Assembly: GCA_963665085.2 (NCBI GenBank)
Contig: CAXXXS010000001.1
Coordinates: forward strand, 806,001-870,000
From: G963665085 sp963665085
Lineage (GTDB): Bacteria > Bacteroidota > Bacteroidia > Bacteroidales > JAAAOM01
Reading direction: 5' to 3'
Length of the DNA stretch: 64,000 bases
Shown here piece after piece: positions 29,401-44,400 of this stretch (its first letter is position 1; every line of letters begins with the position of its first letter). The notes below the pieces were generated by a model that searched no databases, was not told the DNA's origin, and saw only the letters and a program-made list of their open reading frames with translations. The translations under genes were made by a program, and so were the position numbers.

Positions 29401-32400
29401 AATAAGTCCTCGATTCATTTAAGTCATATACCCCAACTAACTGCACTTGTATCCTTTCAATATAGTCATTTGTTGTATAGAAGAAGGGTTCATTTTTTAT
29501 GGCCGGCAAATCATAGAGTTCCCAATGATCCCGCTTTTCATATCCAAAATTTTTTAGTAACCTGGGACTATTATAAAAAGTTTTCACATCAAGATGTTTA
29601 TCTATATCCACCTCATACTCGCTCACCATCGTTGGAAGCTCTGACGACTGAAAACTCCATTCAAAATTTGGAATAAATTCATTAAAAACTTTAATGTACT
29701 GATATTCTAAAATTGAACCTACCTTAACATCAGGAAAAGAAAACCGTACCTCACTCCAATATTCATCAATCCTTACCAGGTAAATATCTTTAGGCTCTAT
29801 TTTGGTTTTTATTAAATTTCCATTATCTGAAACATTTATGGTATGGGCTTTAATATTTTTTATGTACTCAATATTGTTGTTTGAATAATAGCGTATTACA
29901 ACATTGGCATATTTATTACCATTTTGGTTTAACACTTTAAGTTTTCTATGCCTGTACAAATCAGATACATTGTTATATCGGTAATTTAATTTTCCATAAT
30001 CATACAAAATTGCAGCAGAAGCCGTTGAGTCGAAAGTGCAATTTTCGAGAGCAAGATCGTTTTTGCTCACTTTACCCCACTTATAAACTTTACCTGAAAA
30101 CGCTTTTAAGCTGAACAGAAAGACTAACAATAAAACCAAACACACCCACTTTTTCATGGTAGCCCCCTTTCTTCCTCTACATATAAAGTTACGAATATGA
30201 AACAAATCCTGAAAAATTTAGTTTGAAAAAATAACGTAAAAATTATGTTAAAAATATAGTTGTTAGCACATTACATATACATATTGATAGTTATCAAATC
30301 AAATACCCTACGTAACAAACAAACTATTTTTCTTACCTCAAATCATCTTCTTCCTCTGAGGATTTAAGACTATATAAAATCAGAATAAGGTTTAGGGAAG
30401 TGCCGGTATAAAAGAGTCTTAAAGTGAATGACCACCGTCAAAGACGGTGGCTTCAATTACAGCACCCTCTAAAAGAGGGATAGGCTAACGTTCTCTGTTC
30501 TTTTTGTCTTCGTGCTGTTGATACTTTACATATTTGCGAATCATTTCTTCATCAAGACCAACTGTACAAATGAAGTATCCTCTTGACCAAAAATGATTTC
30601 CCCAATACGGCTTAGACTTCAAACTCGGATATGTCTTGAAAAGTCGTATGGCTGTTTTACCTTTTAAGATGCCCATGAAATCGGAAATGGATATTTTTGG
30701 CGGCACTGAACATAACATGTGCACATGATCTTTTTGCACACTCAGTTCATCAACTATGACCTCTTTCCATTGACAAATTGCGAGAATATCGTGTTCAAGC
30801 AATGATTTGATCATACCTTCTAATACCTGAAAACGATACTTCGGCGTAAAAACAATATGGTATTCGCATTTGTAAAAAACATGTGTTAGTTTTCGAAATT
30901 TACCCATAATTTTACTTTTTTAAGTTTATATTATGGGCAAAGCTATATGGCTAAGCCTAACTTACATGACCACCGCCTAAGGCGGTGGTTTTTCAGATTT
31001 TAAATAAAATAGAAGAAATCAAATTCCATTGTTATTTTTATTTTCAGCAGTTTGGGTTAAATAAATATCTTTGTACTCCTAAATTTTAAGGATAGCTTTA
31101 ATGGAGCACATACGTAATTTTTGTATTATAGCGCACATTGACCATGGAAAAAGTACATTGGCTGACAGGCTACTGATATCTACAAATACAGTCAATGAAA
31201 GAGAGTTTCAGGATCAGGTGCTTGATAATATGGATCTGGAGAGGGAAAGAGGGATAACCATTAAAAGTCACGCCATCCAGATGACTTATGAACATGAAGG
31301 TGAAAAATATACATTAAACCTAATTGATACCCCTGGGCATGTTGATTTCTCATATGAGGTATCACGCTCAATTGCTGCATGTGAGGGAGCATTACTAATA
31401 GTTGATGCCACTCAGGGGATTCAGGCCCAAACAATATCTAATCTTTACCAGGCAATCGATCACGATTTGGAAATTATTCCTGTATTGAATAAAATGGATA
31501 TGCAAAGTGCCATGCCGGAGGAGGTAAAAGATCAAATTGTAGATTTAATTGGTTGCAACCGCGATGATATTATTGAAGCAAGTGGCAAAACAGGTTTGGG
31601 TGTTGAGAGAATTCTCGCAGATATTGTAGAAAAAATACCGCCACCAAAAGGTGATCCCAAAGCTCCGTTGCAAGCACTGATCTTCGATTCTGTTTTTAAC
31701 TCATTCAGGGGTATTATTGCCTATTTCAAAGTTGTAAATGGAGAAATTAAAAAAAATGACCTTGTCAAATTTTTCAACACAAAAAAAGAATACGAAGCCG
31801 ATGAAATAGGCGTCCTTCAATTAAAACTGTCGCCCAAAGATGTAGTTAAAACAGGTGATGTTGGATACATCATATCGGGTATCAAAACTGCACGGGAGGT
31901 TAAAGTTGGGGATACAATTACGCATGTTAAAAGACAATGCGAAAAAGCAATTTCTGGTTTCGAAGATGTAAAACCAATGGTTTTTGCCGGCATCTACCCA
32001 GTTGATGCTGACGATTACGAAGAACTAAGAGCTTCGCTTGAAAAACTTCAACTTAATGATGCTTCCCTTACTTTTGAGCCAGAATCATCAGCTGCGCTAG
32101 GTTTTGGTTTCAGGGCAGGATTTCTTGGCCTTTTGCACATGGAAATTATCCAGGAGAGACTTGACCGTGAATACAATATGGACGTAATTACAACAGTCCC
32201 TAACGTTTCATACAATGTTTATACAACAAAAGATGAAATTATAGAAGTTCATAATCCTTCCGGTCTTCCAGCACCTAACTATATCGATTATATTGAAGAA
32301 CCTGTAATCATTTCACAGATTATCTCTAAATCTGAATATATTGGTCAGATAATGACCCTTTGTATTGAAAAAAGAGGGACGCTTAAGAATCAGGTTTATT

Positions 32401-35400
32401 TAACAAGTGATAGGGTTGAATTAACTTTTGAACTTCCTCTCTCTGAAATCGTTTTTGACTTTTATGACAAACTTAAAAGTATCTCAAAAGGATATGCATC
32501 TTTTGATTATCACCAATCAGGATATCAAAAAGCTAAGCTGGTTAGACTTGATGTGCTCTTAAATAGCGAGATGGTTGATGCATTATCTTGCCTAATCCAT
32601 GTTGATAATGCCTACTCATTTGGCAGAAAAATGTGTGAGAAACTAAAAGAATTAATTCCTAGACAACAATTTGATATTGCAATACAAGCAGCCATTGGCT
32701 CAAAAATAATTGCACGAGAAACAATTAAAGCCTATAGAAAAGATGTTACTGCTAAATGTTATGGTGGTGATATTACCAGGAAACGTAAACTTATCGAAAA
32801 ACAAAAAAAAGGAAAAAAGAGAATGCGCCAGGTTGGAAATGTAGAAGTCCCTCAATCTGCATTCCTTGCAGTACTTAAGCTTGATTAATGGTTAACGTTT
32901 GATTATTTAATTTATCTTATGGCTAAAAAGAAGGTTAAAAAAATAGTACATTCATTTGATACTCCTGAAAAGGCAATTAAAGAAAGAGCTAGAAAATTAC
33001 CCATTAATGAATGTTTAATATCCAACAACTGGCACAAACTTAAGATGGCTGAGGTTATCATCTCACGAAAACACGCCAATGGGAATATCACATATGGAGT
33101 TTTCTTGACTGATTTATATTGTACTGGACTTCGTGACACTTTTTATAGTTTCAATATTTCTCAGCAGAATTACGAAGCCATGTTACAAAGAATGAACAAA
33201 AACGTTAGTTTAATACCTTGTAGTTACCAGTTGGCACACAATATTATTTATGGCTCTATTGAATATGCCGAACAATTTGGATTTTATCCAGAAAAAAATT
33301 TCGCCATCACGGAATATATCCTGGAAGAAGATAATGAAGACATTCCATTAATGGATATTAATTTCGGATACAAAGGAAAGCCAACAATTTTATTGTTACA
33401 GGATAATAGTTCCGAGAACGATATAAATACGCTAAGAAAAAATGCTGGAGAAGGTAATTATTACCTTTTTAATATATCTCAAAGTTCTATGCATTCGGAT
33501 CCCGAAAATGCAATGTTTGAAGATTCGAATATTTCCTTAGACAACTTCCTTAAAAACTCTCCAAAAGATAATTTTAGTGAAGGCTATTTTATTGATTTTG
33601 TAAAAAATTCATTTAACAAAAAACTTATTAAGAACAAAGAACTCCAGGAGAAAAATAAACTTACCTATTACATAAACGACTTACTAGGATTTCAGGTAAC
33701 AAAAGAAGAAGGCCTTATAAAATTAAAAGACCCTGACACAAAAGATAAATACTTTGAATTTTATGATGCAATTAATGACCAAAAAACCAGGAAGGTTAAA
33801 AAGTATATTCCTGAAATAGAAGAATATTACAATTCTCACAAAGATATTCCTGAGTTTGCAGCTTTATTGCTAAAATGCTATAATGAACTTAACGACACTG
33901 AAAAGTTTGAGCAACTTATCCAGGATTCTTTAACCCGATATCCAGAAGATTTCTCAACCCGGTCAATAGCATTGGATTATTTCCTTGCGAAAAATGAATA
34001 TGATAAGGTATTAGAGTTATTTAACCATTCTTATACTTTAAAAGATTATGTAAAAGAAAAAAAATCTGTTAACCTTACAGAAGCAAGATTATTTCATCTC
34101 GCATACTTCTATTATTTTCTTGAAAAGGAAAATATTGTCCAGGCCGAAGAATACCTAAAAGTCCTTTCAATGTATCAGAATGATGAAAAAGCTATTAAAA
34201 AAATCATCTTAAAGCTGACATTGGCAAAGATGTTTTTTATTTCTGAACGAGAGCAAATAGAACAAAACTTACCGAAGTATATTTTGGAGTTATTATAAAT
34301 CTACAGTAACTCAAATCAGCTCAAGTTTATAATACAAAAAAGAGGGCTTAAAAATATTTTCTAACCCCTCTTTAATTTTTTTTGATTATTGTTTTTCTAA
34401 TTCCTTCCAGGCTAAAGCACTAGCACCCAAAACAGCAGCTGTTGATTCCTGTATTTGAGAAGGTAAAATCTTTACTTTATTTCTGAAAATAGCAAGTAAA
34501 TTTTCCTCCAGGTATTTTTTAGTAGGCTTAAAAATAAAGTCCCCTGCTTTTGATAATCCTCCAAATAAAAATATTGCCTCGGGGCTAAGATGTTCTACTG
34601 TGTCAGACAGTGCCCGGCCTAATATTTTTCCGGTATACTCAAATGCCTCAATCGCTATTTTATCCCCTTTTTTAGCTGCATCTGTAATCATAGCAGATGT
34701 TAACTGATTATATGTAATATCCCTGAATTCGCTGTCTTCAACAGAATCTGCCAGTAGTGAAAAAACAGTTCTTTTGATTCCTGTTGCTGAGACATATGTT
34801 TCTAAACTTCCTCTTCGTCCGGTAGAACACATCCGCCCCTCGGGAATAACGGTAACATGTCCTAACTCTCCTGCAAACCCATCGTTACCATAAACCAATT
34901 CACCATTTACAACAATTCCGCTACCAAGTCCGGTACCTAAGGTGATCACGATAAAATTCTTCATGTTTTTTGCGCCACCATAAATCATTTCACCTAAAGC
35001 TGCAGCATTTGCATCGTTTGTTAATACAATTGGTTTATCAAAGTATCCTTTTAAGAGTTCAACGAAAGGGACAATCCCTTTCCATTTTAAGTTTGGGGCT
35101 TGCTCAATTGTTCCACGATAATAATTACCATTTGGTGCGCCAATACCAATCCCTTTAATGTCAACCTTTTCAGAAACATCGGCCAATGTGTTTTTTATCT
35201 CCATATTTAGATTGTCTAAATATGTATTAATATCATTATACCTATCTGTACTGGTATAGCTTTCGGCCAAACATACACCATTGCGATCTACCACACCATA
35301 CTTTGTATACGTGCCTCCGATATCAATCCCAATTACAACTTCTTTCATCTGTATTAAAGTTTAATTTTTGATTTACTTAAGCTTTCGTATCCAACATTTT

Positions 35401-38400
35401 TAATGCATAGGCATAAGCACCTATTGATACTGCTTTGCTTGTACCTAAGCGGGATAATCCAACACCTATTCTTTTCATTGGATCATACATCATTTTTTTA
35501 TCTGTTCCTGGAATAATAATTTCTTTTGCTTCTCCTTGTAAAAATTTACCAAGTTGTGATTCATCTTCCAGATTAAAAGCTTTAACTTCCATCCGGGAAA
35601 TAATATCTCCATCATATGATTCAATACCACCATTCATCTCTTTGATTACTTTTGGCAAAAAAAGTTCGCTTGCACCGGTTAACCCACCTCCAATAACAAC
35701 CAATCCATCAACAAGAGTTAGTGCATTTGCGAGGGCATCACCTACTGCTTCTCCCAATCTTTCAAAAGATTTTTTTGCAGCTTCCTGGTTTCCTTCTTTC
35801 TCACCGGTAGCAATATCGAAGATATCTTTCGGAGTTAAATCCGCAAATTTTAATTTAGCAAACTCGCAATACTCTCTTTGCACAGCGCGAATACTAACGC
35901 TTTCTTCTGAAAACACATTTGGATAGATTTTATTTCTTGTTACCCATATTTCTCCTGCCGCAGAATTATCACCGATAAATAACTCATTATTTCTTACTAT
36001 TCCTCCGCCAAAACCAGTTCCAAGAGTAATCCCAAACAGATTTTTATATTGTTTAGGGCTTCCAGCTTCTTTTAATTTCTGATTTATCTCTGGTAACAAA
36101 CCCGATATTGCTTCACCATAAGCAAAAAGATCCCCATCGTTATTTAGGTATACCGGGATTCCAAATTTTTCCTGCAACATAGGCCCTAAAGCAACTCCTC
36201 CCCTAAACGCTGGTAAATTACCCAAATCACCGATTATTCCAGCAGGGTAATCTGCCGGGCCAGGAAATGCAAAACTTATGGCACAAGGTTCTCCACTTAA
36301 TTTATTCTTCACTTCTTGAAAACCTTCAATAATTGTTTGGAGGCATAGATCTAAATTCCCTGCATTTGAAGGAAACCTAACTGGTTCAACAATTTCTTCT
36401 CCTCCTTTTATAGCAGAAAACACAAAATTAGTCCCTCCTGCATCAAGAGTCATTACTATGCGGTTATCACTACTTAAATTCATTTCTTATGTATATTTAA
36501 ATAACAATTTAATTTTTAGTCAAATTCGGTAGCTAAAATACGATTTATTCATTTTAGAAAAAATCTAAACTCAATGAATAAAATTTGTCCATTTACATAA
36601 CAAATTACAATTGATTTATAACTAAAAAGATAACTCGAACGTATATTAGTATTGATTTAATTAAGTTTTTCTTAATTTTAATAAGAAATCTATAATAGAT
36701 TTCGTTAGTTCCAAGTAAATAATTTAAGAATGGCAACAAATTTTATTGTACCTATAGACTTTTCAGAGAACTCTTTAAAAGGTTTACAAATTGCACTCAC
36801 ATACTCAAGATATGGAAGTTCAAATATCCAAATGGTATATGTACAAAAAAAGAGTAGTGACTATACGGCTTCCTTATCAGAAGAACATAAATATGCTACC
36901 CAAAGATTTGAACAAATAATTGAAGAGTATTCACCTTCCCTTGCTAACGAATCAAGACTCAGGTTTATAATTAAGCAAGGTAAAATTTATGAAGAAATAG
37001 TTAACCAGGCCCATTCATACAGAGAAAGTATTATTGCAACTTCTACTCACGGAGCCTCAGGATTTGAAGAAATTTTTATTGGGAGTAATACATTTAAAAT
37101 AATAGAAACTACTCAAAGACCTGTTGTTACAATTCGAAAAGGAGATGTACCTAAAGAAATTAATAATATTGTACTCCCGGTAAATTTAATCCACGAGAGC
37201 AGACAGAAGGTGCCTTATACTGCAATGCTTGCCAGGTACTTTGGTGCTAAATTGCATATAATTACCATCTGCTCGGGAAAAAATGAAAAGGATAAAAACA
37301 AATTAAACTCATACCTCAAACAGATAAAGACTTATCTTGATGATAAACATATACCCTATGTTGTAGATGATCTTTGTGGAGATAATATTGCTGATTTAAC
37401 TGTAGAATATAGCAATAGTATAAATGCAGAACTTATCTCCATAACAGCTGAAAAAGAAAGCGGTTTAGGTTTATTTGGAGGAAGTTATGCCCACCAGATT
37501 GTTAACAATGCGAATTGTTTAGTTTTGAACCTAACTCCCCGAGAACTTGGCTTATCTGGTTCTTTCAGGACTACCGGCGGAGGTTGAAATTAAAATTCAA
37601 CAACAAAACATCCGGGGAAAAGGCTATTTAAACGCTGTTTTAAGGAATCTGCTTGCTTTCTGTTGCTTACGCTTCCCAGTATAACTTTATAAAAAATCGT
37701 ATCGTTCTGTTTTGACACGTTAATAAAAACAGGTTCATTTACTTGCTTTTTAATCTCACTTATTGTTCCTAAAAAATTAAAAGACTCATTAAAACTTGCA
37801 ACTTGAACACCAAATCCGGAAGCAGGAATTTTTGCAATATCAACCTTAAATAAATCTGTGTTGCTTATAGGTGTATTTGTTGGTTTCTCAACGGGCTTAA
37901 CAGTATTCTGCACTATTGGTTTTTCTTCGGGTTTTACCTCTACGGTTTTTGTTTCCAGATTATCCTTAACAACTTCAACCCGAACTTTTACCATTCCTTT
38001 ATTGATCATGTCAATAGCTTCTGCTGCACTTTTTGAAAGATCAATAATTCGCCCCTGTACAAAAGGACCTCTGTCATTAACAGTTACCATTACAGATTTG
38101 TTGTTCTCGTAATTTGTAACCAAAACTTTTGTACCAAAAGGTAAAGTTAAATGAGCAGCAGTTAATTTATTATGCTCATACTTCTCTCCACTCGCTGTAT
38201 ATTTTCCTTCAAATTCGTCACCATAAAAAGAAGCATTTCCAATCTGCACAAAATCTTTTTGGGCTTGGATGGTTATAACAACAAAAATAAAAACTGTTAA
38301 TAAGATATAATTCTTTCGCATCGTTGATAATTTTGGACAAAAATAGTTTAGTTAAAAACTTAATAACGGACAAATAACATGAATATTTAAACGATTTAAA

Positions 38401-41400
38401 ATTTTTCTTAACAATTGTAAAACTATTATTGAAGATTCTCTGTTTTGATTTCCATTGAAATTTAAAAACTTATTATCATAAAAAGAGCTATGACTCAGTT
38501 GTTGCATCGTTTTCATTAATAAAAGTATTTTATTAATGTCTATATCAAGAGATTCGGGCAATTCTATTATGTTGTGTATACTGGCAGTCTTTCTCTTTTA
38601 GGTGTAGCAAAATATTTATAGTTCATAAAATCACGCTAAAATTTTTATCCCTTTCAAATACGAAAATTGTCAAATTAACATATCAAAAAAATTTTTACTT
38701 AAAAAATATATATTTGCAACCTTCTTACAATATACTGCAAATAGAATGTATGAGAATGAAAGCTACCTAATAAAACAATTACAAAAAGGCGATGAAAAAG
38801 CATTTGAAAAGATTTTCAAAACATATTATATCTCTTTAGTAAACTATGCAATCGGTCTTGTTTCAGATATTGAAACAGCCAAAGATTTAACCGAAGATAT
38901 CTTTTATTTTATTTGGGACAATCGGAAGATAATTCACATCTCTCAATCCCTTAGAGGATATTTATATAAAATAACACACAATAAATGCCTAGACTATCTT
39001 AAACGTCAACAAGTTAAACAAAAACACATTAAAGAAGTTATTATCTCAAAAAAACAAGAAGAACAAGAAAATATTCTATTTGCATCATTCTATCAACCAG
39101 ATTATTTTTCAGAAGAATTAGAACTAAAACTTAAAACTGCAATTGATAGTTTACCAAAACAGGCGAAAATAATCTTCATCATGAAAAGGCTTAAAGGTAT
39201 GTCTTACAAAGAAATATCAAAAGAACTTAATATTTCAGAGAATACTATTAGGAAACAAATGTCGCGTTCACTTCAAAAAATTATGACCGCATTAAAAATT
39301 GGCTAAAAAAATTACAAACAAAAATATCTGTATACCAGCCACTATACATGTAAAGTGATTTTTTTAAAAATTTTTAAAAAAATCTGTCACACTAAATAAT
39401 ATTCAAATCGTCTAATAAGTGAAAATATGAAACAAATAGAAGATAATATTAAGGATCTGATTATTGATTATATTGCTGGTGAATGTAACACTGAGCAAGA
39501 GGAACTTATTCATATTTGGATAAATGAATCAGAAGAGAATATGTTATATTATCTCGAGGTAAAAATGGCTTGGAATAGATCAATTGGAGATCAGAATCCA
39601 TATGATATTAATGCAGATTCTGATTGGAATAAATTGAATGATAGAATTGGCCATAGATTAAAAATTAATTTTGAAAGAATTGTTAGAGTCGCTGCCATTA
39701 TTGTAATTGCGTTTTCATTTGGTTTTCTAACAAACAAGATTCTACAAAAAAACTCATTTATAGATAATACAGCTGTATACCATGAAGTAATTGCTCCATA
39801 TGGTTCTAGAACTCAACTTACATTAGGAGATGGAAGTCATGTTTGGCTCAACGCTGGTAGCAAGTTAAAATATCCGTCAGTGTTTAGTGGATATTTCAGG
39901 GAAGTATCACTCGAAGGAGAGGCTTTCTTTGACATTTTCACCGATAAGTCAAACCCATTTGTAGTTCATGTAAACGATATAAAGGTAAAAGCATTTGGTA
40001 CTAAATTTAACGTAAAGGCATACCCGGAAGAGGATATTGTTGAGACAACATTAGTAGAAGGTATAATTTCTTTAAATATGAACTCTATGAAAGAAGTTTT
40101 TCTTAAGGAGAGTCAAAAAGCTTATATATATGCAGAGTCAAAAAACATAAAACAAGATAAAAAAGAGATTGAATATTTACCCATACACTCAAAGCGAGTA
40201 CAAATTATTAAGGAGCTTGAAAAGGAATCATTGTATATTGAAGATGATATCGATACTAAATTATCAACGTCATGGAAAGAAAATGAATGGATCTTTAAAG
40301 AAACAACCATTGAAGACATGGCTAAAATTTTAGAGAGAAGATACAATGTATCATTTCGTTTTCGAACAAAAGAAACCGGATATCTTGAATTCTCAGGTAC
40401 TTTGAGAGATGAAACACTAAAGATGGTATTGGATGCATTATCACTTATTGCTCCAATAAAATATGAAATGACAGGTAATAAAGTAGAAATTATTGAAGAT
40501 CCAGAAAGAAAATCTGAATACCTAAAACATATTGAGAATAACTAATAATTATTAACTAAAATCTTAGATATATGACAAATACATAAACAAAACTCAAATT
40601 TTTCAAAACAAAAAAAATGGGAGTTGTACCCCCCATTTTTAATTTAATTATTAACCAGTCAGCAATTTTTCGCGGAATTCCTTGACTGATTTTACTAACA
40701 TAATTTATACAAATTTATGAAAAAAAATGTAAATAAATTTCTTTGCAATTTTGTGAAGGGACGGTTTAAAACACTACTAATTATGAAAATGACATTCTTA
40801 TTTAGTTTTTTGTTTCTTTTTGTAATTCAGGCTAAAGTTTTACCCCAAGACAAAAAGATCTCTATTGAAGCCACAAATTCTACCGTACGAGAAATATTAC
40901 ATCAGGTTGAAGAAAGTAGTGACTATCGATTTTTCTATAATGATAAATTAACTGATTTAAATAAGCCTATTAATTTTAAAATAATAAACAAATCTGAACT
41001 CGAAACTCTACAATCTCTTTTTAAAGAATTATCGTTAACATTCCAAGTATTAGATAATAATCTGGTTCTTATTGTTCCAAAAGTTAATTCTCAAGAAATA
41101 CTTATAAAAGGTACAGTTACAGATGCTTCAGGTAATCCTCTTCCAGGGGTCAACGTTTTAGAAAAAGGGACAATAAATGGAACTGTTACAAATCTTGATG
41201 GTGATTATTCTATTTCAGTAAGCTCTAAAGATGCCATCTTGAGTTTTTCATATGTTGGCTACTTAACAGAAGATTTCCAAGTTGGTGATCAAACAACAAT
41301 TAATTTTACTTTGATTGAGGATATTCAATCTTTAGAAGAGGTTATTGTAATTGGTTATGGCACGCAAAAAAAACGAGATCTTACAGGTTCTGTAGCTTCT

Positions 41401-44400
41401 GTTCGTGAAGAAGTATTAAAAAGTATGTCTGTTACATCTATCGATCAAACTCTTCAGGGATTAGCTTCAGGTGTTGTAGTACAACAACAATCAGGTCAAC
41501 CGGGAGGAGCAACCAGTATTCGCATTCGGGGCGGTAATTCAATTAACGCAGGGAGTGAACCACTATACGTAATTGATGGATTTCCTATTTATAATGAAAA
41601 CACATCTGCTTCATCGGGTATATTATCTGGTATCCCATCTGAAAATGCACTTTCAACCATTAACCCAAGCGATATTGTAAGTATAGAGATTCTAAAAGAT
41701 GCGTCTGCTACTGCAATATATGGCTCAAGAGCAGCCAATGGAGTAATCCTTATTACAACAAAAAGAGGAAAACAAGGAACAAGTAATATCGATTTCGAAG
41801 CCTACTATGGTATTCAGGAAGCAGCTAGAACATACGATCTTTTAAATGCTTATGAATATGCTATATTTAGAAATGATGTATATAAAAGCACTCAAAGTTC
41901 AGTTACGTATACTGATGAACAAATTGAGGAATTTAAGAAAACAGGAGGAACCGACTGGCAAGATGAAATGTTAAGGATAGCTCCTGTACAAAATTACCAG
42001 TTATCAGTTTCAGGTGGCTCAGAAAAAATGCAATATGCAATATCGGGGAATTATTACAATCAAGAAGGAATTATTATAAATAGTTATTTAAAACGATTCT
42101 CTTTTAGGTCAAATTTAGATGTCCAGGCTAATAAATGGATAAAATTTGGGGAAAGTTTAACAGCCAGCCGTTCATTTTCTAATCAAATTCCTTCTGGAGG
42201 TGGTGCAGATGGTACCGTTACTCAAACTCCATCTAATATATGGTCAAGTGCATTATTTATGAACCCTTGTTTACCTGTATACGATGAAGATGGGGAGTAT
42301 ATTTATGATAACACATATGAGGTAGGAGAAGCAGAAGGGGCTAACAATTCTAATGTAGCTTATAATAATCCGGTTGCTTATGCAAAACTAGTGGATAGTA
42401 AAAATATTTCTACTAGAGTAATTGGCAATATTTACAGTGAATTTGAATTTATAGAAGGATTAAGATTAAAGATTCTCGGAGGAACTAATATTATTTATAA
42501 TAAACAAAATCTTTATGTGCCTTCTACTATTCGTGATGGAGACCGGGCACCAGACGGTAAAGCATCTATTGGAACCATTCAAAATATTGAATATCTGAAT
42601 GAAAATACATTAACATATGATAAAGAATTCAATGATATTCACCATTTAACTCTATTGGCGGGGGCTACTTATCAAACTTTTGAAAGTGAAGGATTTTATG
42701 GCAGTAGTGTTGAATTTGCCACTGATGAATTAAGTTATAACAATATACAAAGTGGAAATTTAAGTGGGGATTATTACCCAAGTATTGCTTCGGATAAAAA
42801 TGAATGGACAATAATGTCTGGCATTTTCAGGGGTTTTTATTCTTTAAAAGAGAAGTACTTGTTTACAATTACCGGACGTTATGATGGGTCATCAAAATTC
42901 GGAGCCAATAATAAATGGGCTTTTTTCCCTTCTGCCGCTTTTGGATGGAGGATTTCAGAAGAAGAATTTTTGAAAAATACCAAAATACATAATTTAAAAT
43001 TAAGATTAAGTTGGGGAAAATCAGGAAATCAAAATATTCCAACTTATCAATCACTTTCCTCTTTAACCAACGGAAGCTATGCAATTGGAGGGAGTCTACA
43101 AACTGGTTTTATCCCCGAAAAAATAGGTAATCCTGATTTGAAATGGGAAACTACCGCACAAACAAATATTGGTGTTGATTTAGGATTGTTTAATAGCAGG
43201 TTAAACTTAACATTTGATGCTTATTACAAAAAAACAACAGATCTACTCTTTGATGTTCCTGTCCCTTATGAATCAGGATTTTCAAGTGCATATAAAAATA
43301 TCGGAAGCCTAGAAAACAAAGGAATTGAGATTGCAGTTCAATCCGCAATTCTAACGGGAGAACTAAAATGGGATATAAGTGCAAACTGGGCTCTGAATAG
43401 AAACAAAATTCTTGAACTTCAGGGAGAAGATGAAATTGCAATAGATCCAGATCTAAATTTGTTAAAGACACAAAACTCATTGCTATTAAAAGTAGGGGAA
43501 CCGATAGGTAATTTTTATGGCTATGTAAATGACGGGATATGGCAATCTCAAGAAGAAATTGATGCTGAAAATATGCAAACTACCTGGAATCCAGGCCAAA
43601 GACGATTTGTAGATCAAAATAATGATGGATTAATTAGCAGTGAAGATAGAGTTATAATTGGCAATGCGTTACCTTCATTTACCGGAGGTATAACAAACAG
43701 GTTTTCTTATAAAGATTTTGATTTTAGCTTCTATATTGATTATTCCTATGGTAACGAAGTTGCAAACCTAACTCAAATTGAATTCGAATTTTTGAATGGA
43801 CGGCAGAACGGAAATAAAGAAGTATTAAATCGCTGGCAACCTGATGATATTACTTTAGACAGAAATCTTTGGACAAATTCCACCAATCCTGATACGGACG
43901 TACAAGCTGTTGGCTATGATTCTTATACAAGGCAATTGCACTCAGGTCGTATTGAAGACGGTTCGTTTATTAAACTTCGCACTGTTACTCTAGGCTATAC
44001 TTTACCTCTAAATAAATTGAGACAAGATTTATTTAAAAATGCCAGAGTATATTTTTCTGCACGTAACCTGCTTACATTAACGAAATATACCGGACTTGAC
44101 CCGGAAGCTTCCATATTCCAAAATGACAATGTAAAGTTAGGATTGGATTATGCCGTTTATCCCACTATGAAAAGCTATACTTTCGGAATAAACATTAGTT
44201 TTTAATAATTCTATAAATTTTAATGAAATAAAATGAAAAATAATAATATAAAATTCCGCATACTACTTTTAATCTTAATGGTGTTTACGTTTTTCACCGG
44301 TTGTGATTTGGATGAAGTACCGGAAGATTTCTTAGCACTAGATCAATTCTACAAAACTGAAAGTCAGGCAAATGCAGGTGTCATAGGGGTTTATTCCCTC